A program made the position numbers and the translations under genes. A DNA stretch of 46,327 nucleotides from Hennigella sp045598825 (GTDB taxonomy: Bacteria > Bacillota_I > Bacilli_A > Mycoplasmatales > Mycoplasmoidaceae): contig JAZRUX010000014.1 in assembly GCA_045598825.1 (NCBI GenBank), positions 1 through 46,327 of the forward strand, read 5' to 3'. This document shows positions 28,668 through 37,057 of the stretch, one piece after another. Numbering within the stretch: position 1 is the stretch's first letter; every line of letters starts with the position of its first letter. Below the pieces are notes generated by a model. The model was given only the letters and a program-made list of their open reading frames with translations. It did not search any database and was not told where the DNA came from.

Positions 28668-28886
28668 TTAATTTTGACGGTAAGTTATTCTTCCACGTGT
28701 TAAATCATACGGACTTAACTCAACTTCTACAATATCACCGGGTAGAATACGTATTTTACACATACGAATTTTACCTGATACGTGGGCTGATATTTCCATA
28801 CCATTGTCTAACATAACCTTGTATGTTCCACCGGCAGTAATATCAGTTACTTTACCTTTCATTTTTATTTTGTCTTGTTCAGCCAT
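28668..28886 (-). CDS. infA: Translation initiation factor IF-1
   Basis: A 72-residue OB-fold protein that blocks the A site during initiation. It reads KIKMKGKVTDITAGGTYKVML, then ISAHVSGKIRMCKIRILPGD and VEVELSPYDLTRGRITYR; the LSPYDLTRGRITYR block is diagnostic. The family's usual 72-residue length is exact. It begins 13 bases after map and precedes rpmJ. Confidence 0.97.
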   Translation of the reverse strand: MAEQDKIKMKGKVTDITAGGTYKVMLDNGMEISAHVSGKIRMCKIRILPGDIVEVELSPYDLTRGRITYRQN

Positions 28887-28899
28887 TTATATCCTTTCA

Positions 28900-29649
28900 T
28901 TAGTCAGCTGTTAATATTTCACAACCTAAGTCTGTCACTAAGACCATGTGTTCTTCATGACAGGTTAGCTTGCCATTTGCTGCTGAAACGGTTCAACCGT
29001 TTTTTTCATCCACAACATATTTATCACTACCTGTCATTAGCATTGGTTCTATACATATTACCATCCCTGCTTTTAGTTTTAATCCCGTTCCGGGTTGACC
29101 ATAGTTTAGTATGATTGGGTCTTCATGGACTTTTAGTCCACAGCCATGGCCACCGTAGTCTTTAATAACTTCGTAGCCATGGTAGTATGCGCATTCTTGT
29201 ATTGCATAGGAAATATCACCAATTCGGGTTCCTGCTTTAACAAGATTAATTGCATTACGAAGGCAATCTAATGTCGCTTCTTTAATTTCTTGTGCTTCAA
29301 GATTACCTGCATCTAATACAACTGAAAATGCAGCATCGCATACATATCCTTCATATGTTACACCGATATCGAAAGTAACAATGTCGGATTTTTTCAAGAT
29401 ATAGTCGCTTGCAATTCCGTGAATGATTTGATCATTTACAGAAATGCAAATGTAGCCTGGAAAGCCTTCATATTGATAGAAACTTGGGCTTGCACCATTC
29501 TTTCTGATTACATCAGCAGCAATTTTATCAAGTTTCTTGGTGCTGATTCCAGGTCGGGTTTGTTTACGTAATTCAGCTTTAACCTTTTTTCATATTACAG
29601 CTGCTTTACGAATTCCCACTAAATCTTTTTCAGTTTTAATATAAATCAT
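28900..29649 (-). CDS. map: Methionine aminopeptidase, type I
   Basis: A 249-residue metalloprotease that removes initiator Met. The substrate His is in VNDQIIHGIAS at about residue 77. The metal ligands are Asp in VTFDIGVTYEGYVCDAAFS (two Asp), His in GGHGCGLKVHEDP, Glu in VICIEPML, and the last Glu in HEEHMVLVT. The type I short form lacks an N-terminal zinc finger. The ATG overlaps the adk stop by one base (TAATG). Read to TAA at 28900 through one UGA. Confidence 0.96.
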
Positions 29650-30281
29650 TATTTAATCTTACAAATCTCTTTAATTTGTTTTATTGTGTCTTCCAAATGA
29701 TCATTCTTTACATTATGTAAGATGCCCATTTGTTTGCATGCATCAATTAATGGTGCATTTAAAGACATATATGTTTTATAACGCTCAATGACAACTGATT
29801 CTTGATCGTCATTACGTTGCACTAGTAAAGAACCATCATGATCACAAGTGTTTTCAATTTTAGGGCGCTTGTAATAGATGTTGTAAATTTCTTTACATAC
29901 TGGGCATACTCTTCGCCCAGTAATTCGTTTGATTATTTCATCTTTGTCAACTTGAACATCGATTGCATAATCAATTTTTACTAGTTTGTTTAAGTATTCT
30001 AATTGATTAACATTTCTTGGATAACCATCGAAGATAATATTGGCATAAGGATTGTTAATCTTTAAGATTTCTTGACGAATAACTTCATTAGTTATTTCAT
30101 CTTCCACTAGCTTACCACTTAACATAATTTGTTTTAATTTGTTAGCAATTGGTGTATCTTGTGTAATTGTTCTACGGAATAGATCACCAGTTGAAATGTG
30201 AATAAAACCATGATGTTCTTTTAGATAGTTAGAAACACTACCTTTACCTGAGCCAGGTGCTCCTAATAATATCATTATCAT
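29649..30281 (-). CDS. adk: Adenylate kinase
   Basis: A 210-residue enzyme making 2 ADP from ATP and AMP. The P-loop is LLGAPGSGKGSVS at about residue 5, the AMP-binding HISTGDLFRR at about 29, FDGYPRNVNQLEYL at about 84 and ITGRRVCPVCKEIYN in the LID domain. The LID has two Cys followed by a later Cys and Asp (NTCDHDGSL), a Cys3-Asp zinc site seen in Gram-positive lineages. The first ATG (30279-30281) has AAGGTG 8 bases before it and lies inside the secY end, so translation is coupled. Confidence 0.96.
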   Translation of the reverse strand: MIMILLGAPGSGKGSVSNYLKEHHGFIHISTGDLFRRTITQDTPIANKLKQIMLSGKLVEDEITNEVIRQEILKINNPYANIIFDGYPRNVNQLEYLNKLVKIDYAIDVQVDKDEIIKRITGRRVCPVCKEIYNIYYKRPKIENTCDHDGSLLVQRNDDQESVVIERYKTYMSLNAPLIDACKQMGILHNVKNDHLEDTIKQIKEICKIK

Positions 30282-31711
30282 AATTGTGTCACCTTCTCAT
30301 TTTCTGTTTCTTGCGAAGCATAGTGTGAGCTTTCAATATTTCTTCTTGTCACAACATAGCCACTAGTTGTGCTAGCTGATTTAATTGCCGCCCATAATTC
30401 TAGTGAGGCAGTTACCATGATGATAATACCAGTACCAGACAAACTCATTCCAGATGGAATTCCTGTAGCTAATGACAAGATATATGGGATTGATGCAACA
30501 ATCGCTAAGAATGGTGCACCAATTCAGTTAATTCTGAATAATACTTTTGTAATGTGCTTTTCAGTATCATCACCCATTCTTACACCAGGAATGAATTTTC
30601 CACCCTTTTGGAAGTTCTCAGCAATCTGTTGTGGATTGATTTGAATATATGAGTAGAAGAAACTGAAAAGAATGATTAATACAAAGTAAATTGCAATTCC
30701 TACTCATGAATCAAGTGTTAGTCAGTGAGTAATGAAATCTTTTGCCTGGAAGTTACTATCAGGAATAAATTGTGCAATTGTTCCTGGGATAGTAATAACT
30801 GAAGAAGCAAAGATGACTGGAATAACCCCAGCAGCGTTTAGTTTAATTGGTAAATAAGGAAGTTCGTTCTTATCTTGAATTAAACCTTGACCTGTTTGTT
30901 GAATTGGGATTTTTCTTGTTGAACCGTTTATGAAAACAACAACAAGAATAATACAAATGAAGAATAATGTATAGAGGATACAACTTAATACAATTGTAAC
31001 TTGGTTAGTTGCTGCTAGTTTCATTGCAATAACGTTGAAAACGTTGTTGAAACTTCCTAGTAATTGTCCAACAACACCAACCAAGATTAGTGTTGTTACT
31101 CCGTTACCAACACCTCGTTTTGTAATCATATCACCAATGAAGATAGCGATATATGTTCCAGCAGTCAATAGGAATAATAATCCGATTGCTCCACCAGTTT
31201 GATTAGTAAACAAAGCGTTGATATTGCTTTCACCAAATATTGTAATACCAGTTCCAGCTCCAGCTGAGTTTCTTGAAAGAATCAAAGCAAGAGTAGCATA
31301 GGCTTGAACAAAACAGAAAGGAAGAGTTATTAATCTTGTAATAATTTCTAGTTTCTTTTTGCCTCGTTCACCAGCTTTAGCCATCTTTGATAATGGTTTA
31401 ACTAAGTCACTTGACAATAGTTGAATAATAATTTGGGCCGTAATGTAAGGGCCTAAACCAATTGCAAAGATGGACATGTGTTCCAAACCACCAGCTGAAA
31501 GTAAGTTTAACATTTCAGCAAATGTTCCGGTTGTTTTGTATCCTTCTGGTAATGTAACTCCAGGAAGAGTTAGCATTGAACCTAAATGGTATAACACAAT
31601 AAATGCAAGCGTAATTAGTATAGATACTAATACAGTCTTGTTGGTGAAAATAGGTTTAAATGTATTTTTAACCTTTTGACCGAATGATGTGTTATTTGTT
31701 TGATTTGCCAT
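30275..31711 (-). CDS. secY: Preprotein translocase subunit SecY
   Basis: A 478-residue channel-forming membrane protein with about ten transmembrane segments. Landmarks are VLVSILITLAFIVLYHLGS (TM1), MSIFAIGLGPYITAQIIIQLL (TM2b region, the conserved SIxALGIxPYIxAxIIxQLL), GERGKKKLEIITR loop, GDMITKRGVGNGVTTLI (TM5 loop with the G-T-x-x-I-xxxGIGNG motif), RKIPIQQTGQG and LPIKLNAAGVIPVIFASS. The reading frame passes UGA at 30720 and again UGA (30278-30280), and then ends at TAA, overlapping adk by 7 bases. Confidence 0.96.
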
Positions 31712-31716
31712 AATAA

Positions 31717-32163
31717 TTATTTTTTAATTGTTACTTTACCTTTTGCATCAGTAATTATTTTTTCTGCACCTTTAGTAACATAGTTAACATTTACTTCAAT
31801 AGCAGATTTTAATGCTGTTTTACCAGCAATAATTTTGATTGGCGCATTGTTGTTCTTACTAATTAACTTAGCAGTAACTAATGCCTTACGATCAACAGCT
31901 TTCATGTTTGCAATTTGATCAGTTGTGAAAACAACTGGACGATTTGCAAAGTCATAGTTATTGAAACCAACTTTGGGGATCTTTCTATATAAAGGAGTTT
32001 GACCACCTTCAAAGCCTTGTCTAACATTACCAGATTTTCTAGCATGTTGTCCCTTTTGACCACGAGTTGATCTTTTACCCATACCTGATCCATAACCACG
32101 CCCTAAAGTTTTAACTTTGTGGTCTCTTGATCCTTTTGTATATTTTAAATTATGTAATTCCAT
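31717..32163 (-). CDS. rplO: 50S ribosomal protein L15
   Basis: A 148-residue early-assembly protein. It begins MELHNLKYTKGSRDHKVKTL and has the glycine- and arginine-rich RGYGSGMGKRSTRGQKGQHA and VRQGFEGGQTPLYRKIPKVGF blocks typical of L15. The start has GGAG 10 bases upstream. It follows rpsE directly (11 bases), so rpmD (L30), which sits between them in many bacteria, is missing, as is usual in mollicutes. Confidence 0.96.
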   Translation of the reverse strand: MELHNLKYTKGSRDHKVKTLGRGYGSGMGKRSTRGQKGQHARKSGNVRQGFEGGQTPLYRKIPKVGFNNYDFANRPVVFTTDQIANMKAVDRKALVTAKLISKNNNAPIKIIAGKTALKSAIEVNVNYVTKGAEKIITDAKGKVTIKK

Positions 32164-32174
32164 AAGTTAACTCC

Positions 32175-32855
32175 TTATAGTTCAGACACTTTCTTATCTC
32201 GCATTGATGCGATGTAAGCAGGTGTCTTTTGTGCTTTTAAGCCATTAACTGTTGCTCTAATCATATTAACAGCTGTATTTTTGCCCATGTTCTTTGTATA
32301 AACATCTTTAAATCCAGCAAGTTCAATAACTGCACGGATGGCACCACCAGCCACAATACCTGTACCTTCAGGTGCTGGTTTTAATAATACTTTTGCAGCA
32401 CATGATTTACCAAGTACTTCATGGTAAAGTGTGCCACGTTTATTCATTGTTACTTTAGTTAAGTTATTTCTAGCATTTTTGCTAGCTTTCTTCATTGCGT
32501 TAGGAATTTCAGCTGACTTACCCATACCAAAACCAACAGTACCTTTTTTGTCACCAATAACAACTAGAACAGAGAAACGCATATTACGTCCACCTTTAGT
32601 TGTTTTAGAAATACGCTTAATGGCTACAACTTTTTCGCTGAAACCATCAATTGGTTGTCTTGGTCTTTTAACAAAGTTCTTCTTTTGATCTTTGCCTTCA
32701 GGTTTCTTGTCAGCAGGTTTAGCTTCAGCTTTAGCTGGAGCTTGTGCTTCTTGTTTAACTTCCGGTTTTACTTCAACCTTTGCTTCAGCTGGTTTTTCAA
32801 CTGGAGCAGGGGTTTGTTCTACTGGAGTTTCAACTTTTACTTCTTTATTTTCCAT
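32175..32855 (-). CDS. rpsE: 30S ribosomal protein S5 with long N-terminal tail
   Basis: A 226-residue protein, about 60 residues longer than the usual S5. Residues 1-62 are a low-complexity Lys/Pro/Glu/Ala tail (repeated VEKPAEAKVEVKPEVK-type units). The core then starts at DGFSEKVVAIKRISKTTKGG and includes FSVLVVIGDKKGTVGFGMGK, AKVLLKPAPEGTGIVAGGA and a final NGLKAQKTPAYIASMRDKK. It controls decoding accuracy on the 30S shoulder. The tail is likely disordered and solvent-exposed. The gene precedes rplO by 11 bases. Confidence 0.96.
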   Translation of the reverse strand: MENKEVKVETPVEQTPAPVEKPAEAKVEVKPEVKQEAQAPAKAEAKPADKKPEGKDQKKNFVKRPRQPIDGFSEKVVAIKRISKTTKGGRNMRFSVLVVIGDKKGTVGFGMGKSAEIPNAMKKASKNARNNLTKVTMNKRGTLYHEVLGKSCAAKVLLKPAPEGTGIVAGGAIRAVIELAGFKDVYTKNMGKNTAVNMIRATVNGLKAQKTPAYIASMRDKKVSEL

Positions 32856-32872
32856 GTCAATTCCTTCCTTAA

Positions 32873-33232
32873 TTAGAATTTCAATCCAGTTTCTCTAGCT
32901 GCATCAGCTAAAGCTTGGACTCTTCCATGGTATTTGCTACCACCACGGTCGAATGAAACTTTCTTAATTCCCTTATCTAAAGCTTTCTTGGCAATGTCAG
33001 CACCAACTTTTTTACATGCTTCAACATTACCAGATTTTAGTTTTAATTGTTTTGATGAAGAGCTTACTAAAGTAATACCTTTAGCATCATCAAACACTTG
33101 TGCAATAATGTGTGCGTTTGATTTTGTTACAACTAAACGTGGTAATTCATTACCATTAAGTTTAAGTTTTCTTGTAATACGTTCATGACGTAATACACGA
33201 GCTTGTTTTCTAGATTTAGAATACTTTTTCAT
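32873..33232 (-). CDS. rplR: 50S ribosomal protein L18
   Basis: A 119-residue 5S-rRNA-binding protein. It opens MKKYSKSRKQARVLRHERIT with the basic RxxRHxRIRKK-like region and contains RLVVTKSNAHIIAQVFDDAKG (PRLxVxRSxxHIYAQxIDD), CKKVGADIAKKALDKGI and the C-terminal DRGGSKYHGRVQALADAARE, all conserved. Length is standard. It starts 9 bases after rplF and ends 17 bases before rpsE. Confidence 0.96.
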   Translation of the reverse strand: MKKYSKSRKQARVLRHERITRKLKLNGNELPRLVVTKSNAHIIAQVFDDAKGITLVSSSSKQLKLKSGNVEACKKVGADIAKKALDKGIKKVSFDRGGSKYHGRVQALADAARETGLKF

Positions 33233-33241
33233 AAATTACCT

Positions 33242-33811
33242 CTATTTCTTTCCGCTTGAAGTTGCAGTCGCTTCAGCAGTTTTACCAACCTTACGGATGA
33301 TATGTTCAGTTGTATACATAATACCTTTACCTTTATATGGTTCAGGTTTTCTTACTGCACGAACGTTGGCAGCAAATTCACCAACGATAATTTTGTCATA
33401 TCCTGAGATTTCGATTTGTGTTGGACTTGGACACACAACTTTTAATCCTTGAGGAATAACAAATTCTACTGGGTGGCTAAAGCCCATTTGTAATACTAAC
33501 TTACCGTTAGTAACTGCAGCTTTATAACCAACACCAACAATTTTAAGATCTTTCTTAAAACCTGTGTTAACACCAACAATTGCATTGTGAATGTTAGCAT
33601 TTACTGTACCGTGATACATTTTTGTTTGTTTTTCATCATTTACACGGCTAACTTTAATAGACTTGTCACCAACTTTTTCAACCTTGATTAAGTTTGCAGG
33701 GTATGCAACTTCAAGTTGGCCCATTGGCCCTTTAATAGTTACTTTGCTAGGAGCAATATCTACTTGTGTTCCAGCAATAATTTCAATTAATCGATTACCT
33801 TTGTGACTCAT
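33242..33811 (-). CDS. rplF: 50S ribosomal protein L6
   Basis: A 189-residue protein with two repeated alpha/beta domains near the factor-binding site. It begins MSHKGNRLIEIIAGTQVDIA, with VTIKGPMGQLEV at about residue 25, and the second domain carries LKIVGVGYKAAV, QMGFSHPVEFVIPQGLKV and the C-terminal rRNA-binding EPYKGKGIMYTTEHIIRKVGK. A short Ala/Thr/Ser/Lys tail follows. The stop is TAG. It begins 9 bases after rpsH. Confidence 0.96.
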   Translation of the reverse strand: MSHKGNRLIEIIAGTQVDIAPSKVTIKGPMGQLEVAYPANLIKVEKVGDKSIKVSRVNDEKQTKMYHGTVNANIHNAIVGVNTGFKKDLKIVGVGYKAAVTNGKLVLQMGFSHPVEFVIPQGLKVVCPSPTQIEISGYDKIIVGEFAANVRAVRKPEPYKGKGIMYTTEHIIRKVGKTAEATATSSGKK

Positions 33812-33820
33812 AGTATTCTC

Positions 33821-34219
33821 CTATCATATATATGCAAGTACTTCGCCACCAAGGTTGGCTTTTCTTGCTTGTTTACCAGTCATTACACCATGACTTGTTG
33901 TAACGATGGCAATACCTAAACCATTTAATACTTTTGGCATATCTTCTGCTGAAGTATAAATTCTTAAGCCTGGTTTAGAAATTTGTCTTAAACCATTGAT
34001 GGCTGGAACTTGGTTTTTGTATTTTAAATGAATGATGGTAATTTGTTTTTTAGTTTTACCAGCATTTTTTATTTGATAACTAGCAATGTATCCTTCATTC
34101 TTTAGAATGTCAAGGATAGAAGTTGTAAGGTTTGATGTTTGAATTTTAACAGTTTGTAATCTTGCCTTGTTAGCATTATTTAACTTACTGATTAAATCAG
34201 AAATTGGATCCATAAACAT
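33821..34219 (-). CDS. rpsH: 30S ribosomal protein S8
   Basis: A 132-residue protein of the central domain of 16S rRNA. It begins MDPISDLISKLNNANKARLQ (the family start is DPIADMLTRIRNA), with ILKNEGYIASY, RQISKPGLRIY and IAIVTTSHGVMTGKQARKANLGGEVLAYIW. The final Trp is encoded by UGA, followed by TAG at 33821-33823, matching the usual GGExLCYVW end. The ATG at 34219 has AAGGAA upstream; an in-frame ATG two codons later is possible. Confidence 0.96.
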
Positions 34220-34235
34220 AATCTATATTTCCTTT

Positions 34236-34421
34236 CTATCAAGAAGCTTTCTTTACGCCTGGAATAGCACCTTTATATGCTAATTCTCTAAAGCATAGAC
34301 GACATAAACCATATTTACGGTTAACACCGTGAACACGACCACATCTTACACAACGTGTATATCCACGAGTTGAAAACTTTGGTTTTCTGTTAGCTTTTAC
34401 TCTTAATGATTTTTTTGCCAT
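34236..34421 (-). CDS. rpsZ: 30S ribosomal protein S14, zinc-binding type Z
   Basis: A 61-residue protein of the small-subunit head. It has the zinc-ribbon pair CVRCGRVHGVNRKYGLCRLC at about residues 24-43, preceded by FSTRGYTRC and followed by FRELAYKGAIPGVKKASW. The last Trp is encoded by UGA and is the conserved terminal Trp; the stop is TAG at 34236-34238. The short zinc-binding form is typical of Gram-positive lineages. It starts 9 bases after rplE. Confidence 0.97.
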
Positions 34422-34430
34422 ATTCTCTCC

Positions 34431-34985
34431 TTATTTCTTCTTTTGAATGAATGGTAAGCCAATTGCTTGTAATAAAGCTTTAGCTTCCTTATCATCTTCT
34501 GTGCTTGTTACGAAGGTAACATCAAAACCTCTTACACGTTTAATGTCATCGAAATTAATTTCTGTAAAGATGTTTTGTTCCTTAATACCTAAGGTAAAGT
34601 TACCATGTCCATCAAAACTATTGTCTTTTAATCCTCGAAAGTCCCTTACTCGAGGAAGCGCAATCTTAACTAATTTTTCAACAAAGTTTCACATTGCTTC
34701 TTTTCTTAAAGTTACTTTAACACCAATTTCTTGGTTTTCACGTAACTTAAATGTTGCAATAGCTTTTTTTGATTTAGTTTTAATTGGTTTTTGTCCAGTT
34801 ATTAATTGAATTTCATTGTAAAGCAAGTCTAATAGCTTTGCATCTTGCGTTGCATCACCAGCACAACCATTAATAATAATCTTATCTAATGATGGTACTT
34901 CCATTGGTGATTTGTAGCCAAATTGAGCAGTTAATTTTTCTGCAATTATTTGTTTGTATTTTTTACCTAATTGTGTTTTTTCCAT
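34431..34985 (-). CDS. rplE: 50S ribosomal protein L5
   Basis: A 184-residue 5S rRNA-binding protein that forms the central protuberance and bridges to S13. It has MEVPSLDKIIINGCAGDATQ at about residue 27, LITGQKPIKTKSKKAIATFKLREN with the conserved TGQKPxxTxAKKSIAxFKLREG block, WNFVEKLVKIALPRVRDFRG, HGNFTLGIKEQNIFTEI and VRGFDVTFVTS. One UGA gives the Trp of MWNFVEKL. It follows rplX by 11 bases. Confidence 0.97.
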
Positions 34986-34996
34986 AACTACTCTCC

Positions 34997-35332
34997 TTAT
35001 TTAGCTTTCTTGTGAGTGCCTAGTTCAACGCCAGTTACTTTAGCAACTCTTACCTTCTTGCCATCTTTGTTTACTTTGTAACCAATTTTGCTTACACCAC
35101 GTGCAGCTTTTGGTACAACGATAGCAAGTTTACATAAAGGAATTCAATTTTCTTTTTCAATGATGCCACCCTTTTCTTGGTTTGTACCTTGTTTCTTGTG
35201 GCATTTAACTTTGTTAAGTCCTTCCACAATGGCTTTTTTGCAAGTTGGACAAACTTGCAAAACAGTTCCTTCTTTTCCAAGTAGTTTTCCAGAAATGACT
35301 CTAACTTTATCACCAGTTTTTATTCTTTGCAT
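34997..35332 (-). CDS. rplX: 50S ribosomal protein L24
   Basis: A 111-residue assembly-initiator protein. The N-terminal KOW motif reads MQRIKTGDKVRVISGKLLGK then EGTVLQVCPTCKKAIVEG, and the chain continues VKCHKKQGTNQEKGGIIEKE, with IGYKVNKDGKKVRVAKVTG near the end (the family has xRVGxKxxxDGKKVRxxK). The CPTC pair is unusual in this position. One UGA encodes Trp in ENWIPLCKLA where other L24 proteins have PIHxSNVM. It starts 15 bases after rplN. Confidence 0.95.
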
Positions 35333-35347
35333 AATAAGTTGTCCTTT

Positions 35348-35725
35348 CTATAAAACTTCGGGAGCTAGAGAGACAATCTTTGTATATCCTTTGTCTCTTA
35401 GTTCACGTGCTACTGGACCAAAGATACGTGTTCCTCTTGGAGTAGGATCATCTTTAGCTTTGATTAATACGCAAGCGTTGTCATCAAAAGCTAGCTTTGT
35501 TCCATTAGCTCTTTTAATACCTTTTTTAGTTCTAACAATTACGGCAAAGAACATTTGGTGTTCTTTTACTGCCCCGATTGGAGAACATTTCTTAACAGAG
35601 ACTTTAACCACATCTCCGATGTTGCAAGTTTTTTGTCAAGAGTTGCCCATAATTTTAATTACACCGACTTCTCTTGCACCAGTATTATCAGCAACATTTA
35701 ATCTTGTCATGAATTGAATAGCCAT
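35348..35725 (-). CDS. rplN: 50S ribosomal protein L14
   Basis: A 125-residue subunit-interface protein that binds 16S helix 14 and silencing factors. It begins MAIQFMTRLNVADNTGAREV; the family core is MIQxxTRLxVADNSGAR, so this gene has a slightly longer start. It continues GDVVKVSVKKCSPIGAVKEH, MFFAVIVRTKKGIKRANG, LAFDDNACVLIKAKDDPTPRGTRIFGPVARELR and KIVSLAPEVL, all strongly conserved. One UGA encodes the Trp in GNSWQKTC. It starts 2 bases after rpsQ. Confidence 0.97.
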
Positions 35726-35727
35726 AA

Positions 35728-35985
35728 TTATTCAGCCTTCTTTACTACTTTTACAACGTAAAAGTGTTTTGTTTTACTCATTGGGCGACATTCTCTAATA
35801 CGAACTCTATCACCCAATTTAGCTGTGCCATGTTCATCATGAGCAGCATATTTTTTATGTTTAATAACAAGTTTCTTATATAAAGGGTGGTTAAATTTTC
35901 TTTCAACTTCAACAGTAACAGTTTTGTTGTTCTTTGCAGAAACAACAATACCAGTTAAAGTCTTTTTAAATTTTTTAGTTTCCAT
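35728..35985 (-). CDS. rpsQ: 30S ribosomal protein S17
   Basis: An 85-residue OB-fold protein that is a primary 16S rRNA binder. It has KTLTGIVVSAKNNKTVTVEV at the start (the family core is LxGxVVSDKMDKTVVV), FNHPLYKKLVIKHKKYAAHDE and the diagnostic GDRVRIRECRPMSKTKHFYVV. Length is standard. It starts 2 bases after rpmC, with the ATG downstream of an AAGG in the rpmC tail. Confidence 0.97.
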   Translation of the reverse strand: METKKFKKTLTGIVVSAKNNKTVTVEVERKFNHPLYKKLVIKHKKYAAHDEHGTAKLGDRVRIRECRPMSKTKHFYVVKVVKKAE

Positions 35986-35987
35986 GA

Positions 35988-36422
35988 TTATTTATCCCCT
36001 TTCTTTACTTCTTTTGCAGCTGGTTTCTTTATCTCTTTAGCAGCAGGTTTCTTCACCTCTTTAGCTGCTTCCTTTTTTGATTCAGCTTTAGCAGCAGGTT
36101 TTTTCTTTTTATCTTTTTCCTCTTTATTTAGATATTCTTGAAGTTTCTTTGGATCTAGTGGTACAGGTTTGTTGCCTTTAGCAAGTTCATACATTGTTAC
36201 ACCATGTGCACCAATTGAAACTTTATATCCACGGTTTGTTAATTCAGTGAAGATTCTGGCAATTGTTTTACGAATTTGTTTAACAACATTAACTTTTTCA
36301 AGTTCACCAGAAGACATTTTGAATCTTGCTTCAACTAGTTGGAATTTTAATCTAGCGGCAATAGCACATAATTCTTCATTAGACATTTTTGCAAATTCTT
36401 TTTGTTGTAATTTCTTATTCAT
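35988..36422 (-). CDS. rpmC: 50S ribosomal protein L29 with long C-terminal tail
   Basis: A 144-residue protein, about twice the usual 60-70. Residues 10-75 form the L29 core: MSNEELCAIAARLKFQLVEA, MSSGELEKVNVVKQIRKTIARI. Residues about 95-144 are a Lys/Ala/Pro-rich tail with an 8-residue tandem repeat (KKPAAKEV, KKPAAKEI, KKPAAKEV). L29 sits by the exit tunnel near the signal-recognition and trigger-factor site, so the tail is well placed to interact with nascent chains or membranes. The extension is a known mycoplasma trait. It starts 3 bases before the rplP stop. Confidence 0.96.
   Translation of the reverse strand: MNKKLQQKEFAKMSNEELCAIAARLKFQLVEARFKMSSGELEKVNVVKQIRKTIARIFTELTNRGYKVSIGAHGVTMYELAKGNKPVPLDPKKLQEYLNKEEKDKKKKPAAKAESKKEAAKEVKKPAAKEIKKPAAKEVKKGDK
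36010..36078 (-). repeat. Tandem 24-base repeats encoding KKPAAKE(V/I) in L29
   Basis: Within the rpmC tail, three imperfect 24-base units encode KKPAAKEV, KKPAAKEI and KKPAAKEV in tandem. Units differ at synonymous sites, so the repeat is old rather than recently amplified. Repeat number could vary among strains. Confidence 0.6.
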
Positions 36423-36425
36423 AAA

Positions 36426-37055
36426 CTATGCCTCCTTCTTTTCTTCACTAGCTGGTTCTGCTTTAGCAGCTTCAGCAGCAGGAGCAGCACCTTCAGTAGG
36501 AGCAGCTTCAGCAGTAGGAGCTGTAGTGGCAGTTGCTGCAGCAAGTTTTGCTTGTTCTTCAGCAATTTCATCCATAATCTTTTTCTTACGTTCTTTTAGA
36601 ACTACAGGTGGAAGAGATGGATCTCGAGCAACAACCTTAGTTTTAACATTAAGTTTGTCACCAGCACGCTTAAGTGCAAGTTTTGCATCAGCTTCTGGTA
36701 CACCAGCAATTTCAAACATTACTGTTCCTGGTTTAACTACTGCACATCAAATTTCTGGAGCACCTTTACCTGAACCCATACGTACTTCTAGAGGTTTTTT
36801 AGTTCTAGATAGGTGTGGGAAGATATTAGTTCAGATTTGACCACATTTAGTTTTATCTGCAGCTTTAGCTAACACGATACGTGCTGCTTCTATTTGGTGA
36901 TCAGAAATTCAATTACCTTTATAGTCAGGTTTGTTTTTTCCATGAAGAGCCATTAGCCCTCATTCACCAAAATAAACTTTTTGATGACCTTTAGCATGAC
37001 CTTCGTATCTTGTACGGTGAGGTTTACGATATTTAACACGTTTTGGTTGCATCAT
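36426..37055 (-). CDS. rplP: 50S ribosomal protein L16 with long C-terminal tail
   Basis: A 209-residue protein against about 140 usually. The L16 core is complete: MQPKRVKYRKPHRTRYEGHA, GLMALHGKNKPDYKGNWISDHQIEAAR, WTNIFPHLSRTKKPLEVRMGSGKG and KPGTVMFEIAGVPEADAKLALKRAGDKL. It organises the A-site finger and is the last late-assembly protein. Residues about 162-209 are an Ala/Glu/Thr/Pro-rich acidic tail (TATTAPTAEAAPTEGAAPAA), presumably disordered. Two consecutive ATG codons (37055, 37052) are possible starts. It starts 2 bases after the rpsC stop. Confidence 0.96.
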
Positions 37056-37057
37056 AA

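Noticed and set aside
31711..32175. A missing or unannotated rpmD (L30) between rpsE and rplO
   Set aside because: Only 11 bases separate the genes, and L30 is absent from mollicutes generally.
34447..36840. Plus-strand open frames opposite the ribosomal genes (34447-34809, 35088-35717, 36169-36840)
   Set aside because: They lie opposite rplE, rplN/rplX and rpmC/rplP, whose products are unmistakable. The repetitive Ala/Lys codons of the tails create long antisense frames.
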